Position numbers and translations under genes: made by a program. From Leishmania infantum JPCM5 (taxonomy: Eukaryota > Euglenozoa > Kinetoplastea > Trypanosomatida > Trypanosomatidae), in contig NC_009416.2 of assembly GCF_000002875.2 (NCBI RefSeq), forward strand, positions 689,501-753,500: 64,000 bases of DNA. Reading direction: 5' to 3'. Below are positions 60,865 through 64,000 of this stretch, piece after piece (the stretch's first letter is position 1; each line of letters opens with the position of its first letter). Under the pieces are notes generated by a model. That model ran no database searches. It had not been told where the DNA came from and saw nothing but the letters and a program-made list of their open reading frames with translations.

Positions 60865-63100
60865 CGCTGAGAGTTTGTATGTCGCTTCTTAATGTTTAGG
60901 TAAAACACACACACACACACGAAAAAAAAAGAGACAAAGTACGCGCGTGCACGAGTCGAATGCAAGACAGCCCTCTACCCTACGAGGTTGCCCAATGAGC
61001 ACGACTGCTGATAAAAATGGGGAGCAAGTGTGCGAGTACCCGGTAAGATGTCGTCAGACCGGCAGAGAGAACGGAGGGTATGAGAGGAGAAGAGAGGGGA
61101 AGAGAAGTAAAGAGGGGTGCGTACCGACTCCAGAGATGCGACAGCGATGTCGTGCACGAGGGTGCGTCGATGCAGCTGCCTAACTCTCAGCGTGTGCAGG
61201 CGAGTGAAGTGGCTATGGAATGTAAAAGCTCAGAAGACATGAGGAAGGCAGAGAAGGAGAGGGGGTAGAGGTCATTTCGAGAGACCGAGAGGCTGTGCAC
61301 CGCGGAGATGCGACAGACAGAAAGCCAGGCCTATCCGTGAAGCGAGTAATAGATGGTCAACCGTGAAAACTTTAGCACTCCTGCCCGCTGGTCTTTCTGC
61401 ATTCAAGACATGGGAAACAAAAAGAGCGGCAAAGCAGACGCAAGCTGCTTAGGTGCGGCCAGAAATGATCGGCGCCCTTCGTTTTCGTTTTCTGCTTGAT
61501 GTGGACGACACGTTCTCCTTTACGAGCGCCTTCCACCTCACGCCTAGGGACATCAGCATATTTGTATATCTATTTATATATATATATACATGCATGTGAA
61601 TATTTCCTGCCATCGCTAATGCGCGACCAGATAGAGAAGAGCCAGAGGAGAACAAGGTAGTTTGTGGGCCTGCGTGGGGCTTTATCCTCATTTTCTAACC
61701 TGTTATGGACGATGCCACAAACGTGTTGGACATCACCAGGTAGGAGAAACCGGCTTGTGTAGTCCGCTCTTACAGAGTTGCTGCTTATCGTTTCGATGCC
61801 TTCCACGAAAGTATTGGGCCCACCCTTCCTCATCCATCATGTCTCCCACCCAGTGGCGGGCACGATGATGGGCTGGTCGGTGTGGGATCGACTCGAACTC
61901 GCAGAGAAGTTAGTACACGAAAAAAAAAAAAACAAGCACCTTCCCCAACATCAGAAGGGATGTGAGGAAAGAGGTCCACCACGCCCCACATGCAGATATG
62001 GCCCGCAGGTCACGACCGTGAGACTGCCCCCATCGAAAACGAAAAGAACGAAACACAAATAGCAGGGACCCTCCTTCCCCCCACCTAGTACAAGAGGGCC
62101 AAATACCTTTTTTCAATGAGAAGGAAAAAGACAGAAGAGAAGGAGCACCGTCAAATTTCAGGATTTAAGTGTGCAAAAAAAAATCAGAATAGAAATAAAG
62201 AATCGAAAAAAAAAAGAATCGAAAAGGAGGAGAGCAAGGGCGTATACGTACTGCCTCACCCGAACCGCGAGAGCACACAAAAAAAAAATCGACGCTCCGG
62301 TCACCACGCACCGTCCAAACACCACTGCACGTTGTTGATTTGTGTTTTTTTTGCTTTTCGCTAAGTCCTGCTGCGCGCTGTTGTCGTTACGCTGGACCGG
62401 AGCTGATCTCGCGCATCCGCTTGCATGAGAGAAGGGCACAAGAAGTAAGAGATTTGTCGTCATGCCCTCCTTCTTTGGTACACCTATGCCGCCGCATTTG
62501 TGCGTTCCGAGAGCGATCAGCGAGGCCTCAGCCTCACACGGAATGGCACGAAGAAACACACACACACACACGAGCGACGTGGAGGTTGTGCTAAACGATA
62601 AAGGCACGGCAATGACGTGTAACCGTAACCGAAGCAGCACGAAAGAAAACAACAACGAAAATGTTCATAGTACAACAAGAGCAGCTCGGTACCAGAACTT
62701 CATTCTAGCACAAAGTTGGGCGGAACAACAAAAACGGCAAGTTCGCCCCGACCCACCCACTCAAACCCACATAAAAACACACACACCACTTTTCCTTTCT
62801 TGTTTCACTTGTTGTTTTGCTTTTCGTTCCGCTGCACCGTCTCCCGTGGCATGACGTGGCCGCCATCGAACCTCATTTGTTTGACTTCAAACCCGCCCAG
62901 CCCTCTTTGTGCACCAGCGGATAGCCTCCTCCTAAGGTAGGCCGTAAGCAAGCTCACGCTAAGGCAGCTGTGGCAGAAACGTTCCGCCCGCGTCGAAACA
63001 TCACAACGCACAGGAGAAGGAGGGGGAGTAAGGCCAATGTGCCCAGTCGCTGTCAGCGAGCATGGGCCATACTCCACACTAGCCCAGGCCTGCCAAAGTT
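60865..63100. other. Spacer, 2.2 kb, between the partial gene's SIDER2 and the acidic-tailed gene
   Basis: Contains a CA run next to the start (60904-60920), an AT run at 61571-61589 and A-rich sequence at 62120-62290. It is 5' UTR of the acidic-tailed gene plus 3' UTR of the partial gene at the right edge. No gene was seen. Confidence 0.55.
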
Positions 63101-63605
63101 CCTCAGCGCGTGCTGTCAACCATCGCTTTCGCCAGGCGTTGCGGCAGTGTGCCCACTCAGTCATCGGAGAACGGCCCCACTGCCCTCAAGCTCTGCCCGC
63201 CCACCCATCCTGCCTCGCAGGCCGCCTCACAGCCGCTCCCACATCATGTCGGTCCCTACGTGCTGCACACACACACACACTCGCGGTGGCGCTCCGCCGC
63301 CCCACACCACTGGGCAGTGCGAGGGCCGGGGGTGCGGTACACGCTCGAGTCACGCGGACGCTCTGCCCATCACGTGGATGGCGCAAGCGTGTGCACGGTC
63401 GCAGGTCGGTCCGACGCAGCGCCATCCAGCCCCTCACCGCCGACATCAGCAGTGATGCATCGCTCGGGCCTTCCCCTACGTCGTAGGCACCCGGCCCTGT
63501 CACCACCAGAGGTGGCCCGGCATTTGGCAGGGCTAGGGGGCGGGGGGTGTACTGCACCCTCAGATACGGCGCACTGAAATGTCCCCCCCCCCCTGTCAGC
63601 AGAGG
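63101..63605 (-). mobile_element. SIDER2-like retroposon, copy C (most complete)
   Basis: The longest of three near-identical copies: it has both the leading segment missing from copy A and the trailing segment missing from copy B. On the minus strand it starts about 110 bases after the stop codon at 63715, so it is in the 3' UTR of the partial gene. It carries a (CA)7 run and a C9-10 run near 63583. No open reading frame is retained, as expected for SIDERs. Confidence 0.78.
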
Positions 63606-63714
63606 AGGAGAGAAACAACAATAAAACGGACTGCATTGTCAAAGGCATTATTGCCGAGTCCGGGTGTATGCTCCTCGTCTGCCTAGGAACTCACGCATAG
63701 CCATACTTTCCGAT

Positions 63715-64000
63715 CTATGCCGCGCAGCCCTTCGCTGCGCTCCGCATGGAGGGCGGTAAAATGAGCTCTGACATGCGGAAGTTGTGGTGGTCCAGGAGCG
63801 GTAGGTGCACGTCCCAGTCAGCAGCCAGCAGCATCTGGCCGAACTCCTCCCCACGCAGATGCCACAGTTCTTGCTCACCGTGGCACGTGCGCACAAAGCG
63901 GCGCAGCTCCTCCTCTGTATCTGCATGCTGCAACACAGCCGTGTACATGATGAGGTACGCCGCAATGAGGTGTTTGGCGGTGCATTTCTGATGCACCAAC
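63715..64000 (-). CDS. Partial hypothetical protein (C-terminal 94 residues), continues past the window edge
   Basis: The frame is open through position 64000 with no start inside the window, so only the last 94 or so codons are seen. They read as a helical domain (TAKHLIAAYLIMYTAVLQ; TEEELRRFVRTCHGEQELWH) followed by MLLAADWDVHLPLL and a stop at 63715. I do not recognise it; another open frame over 63648-63965 lacks protein character. SIDER2 copy C follows directly in its 3' UTR. Confidence 0.7.
   Translation of the reverse strand, partial: LVHQKCTAKHLIAAYLIMYTAVLQHADTEEELRRFVRTCHGEQELWHLRGEEFGQMLLAADWDVHLPLLDHHNFRMSELILPPSMRSAAKGCAA

Noticed and set aside
63648..63965. Alternative minus-strand frame over the partial gene at the right edge
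   Set aside because: Its translation is Arg/Ser/Cys-rich and less protein-like than the overlapping frame ending at 63715, which is open to the window edge.
1..64000. Strand-switch region or RNA genes (tRNA, rRNA, snRNA), CRISPR arrays
   Set aside because: All recognisable genes are on one strand throughout, and I saw no cloverleaf, rRNA segment or spaced direct-repeat array. A tRNAscan or covariance-model run would be decisive for small RNAs.

Overview
The window looks like nuclear DNA of a Leishmania-type trypanosomatid. All recognisable genes lie on the minus strand, intronless and separated by long low-complexity spacers. Read on the minus strand, those spacers carry polypyrimidine tracts followed by AG, as expected for trans-splicing. 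No divergent or convergent strand switch is visible, so the window appears to be an internal piece of one polycistronic unit transcribed from position 64000 towards 1. A glycosomal iron superoxide dismutase tandem, RABL2 and a mitochondrial HSP60 in a row match what I recall of Leishmania chromosome 32; that placement is from memory and was not checked.

In transcription order (right to left): the 3' end of an unidentified gene with a SIDER2-like retroposon just behind it (63.1-64.0 kb); an unidentified acidic-tailed protein (59.5-60.9); an unidentified 605-aa protein (55.9-57.8); a very large protein with a possible mitochondrial presequence and a PDZ-like end (50.6-54.9); an Egalitarian/EXD1-type 3'-5' exonuclease-domain protein followed by a second SIDER2-like copy (45.1-47.9); a histone-fold protein resembling the POLE3/Dpb4 subunit of DNA polymerase epsilon (41.9-42.4); a decayed gene (40.3-41.8); a CDF-family metal-transporter homologue with a His-rich tail, followed by a third SIDER2-like copy (36.8-39.6); an unidentified 416-aa protein (34.5-35.8); mitochondrial HSP60 (31.9-33.7); RABL2 (30.2-30.8); two iron superoxide dismutase genes (24.7-27.9); a 6-kb coding desert; an N-myristoylation-type NEK-like kinase with a PH domain (16.6-18.6); a second decayed gene (12.8-13.5); a short SMN homologue (11.7-12.1); an RGG-rich protein (10.1-10.8); a gene broken by an in-frame TAA (7.1-8.9); and three further proteins, one of them a PEBP-like mitoribosomal mL38 candidate (3.4-4.9).

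The genes do not form a pathway; trypanosomatid units mix functions, and expression is expected to be set mainly by UTRs. The most interesting points are the three genes with disrupted frames (two scattered with frame changes, one with a single stop), a 25-bp divergent patch inside two otherwise identical SOD blocks that also have different C-termini, three near-identical SIDER2-like elements placed just behind stop codons, a CDF protein lacking the usual metal-site residues, and a Tudor-less SMN. I saw no CRISPR array, rRNA, tRNA or convincing novel multi-gene system.
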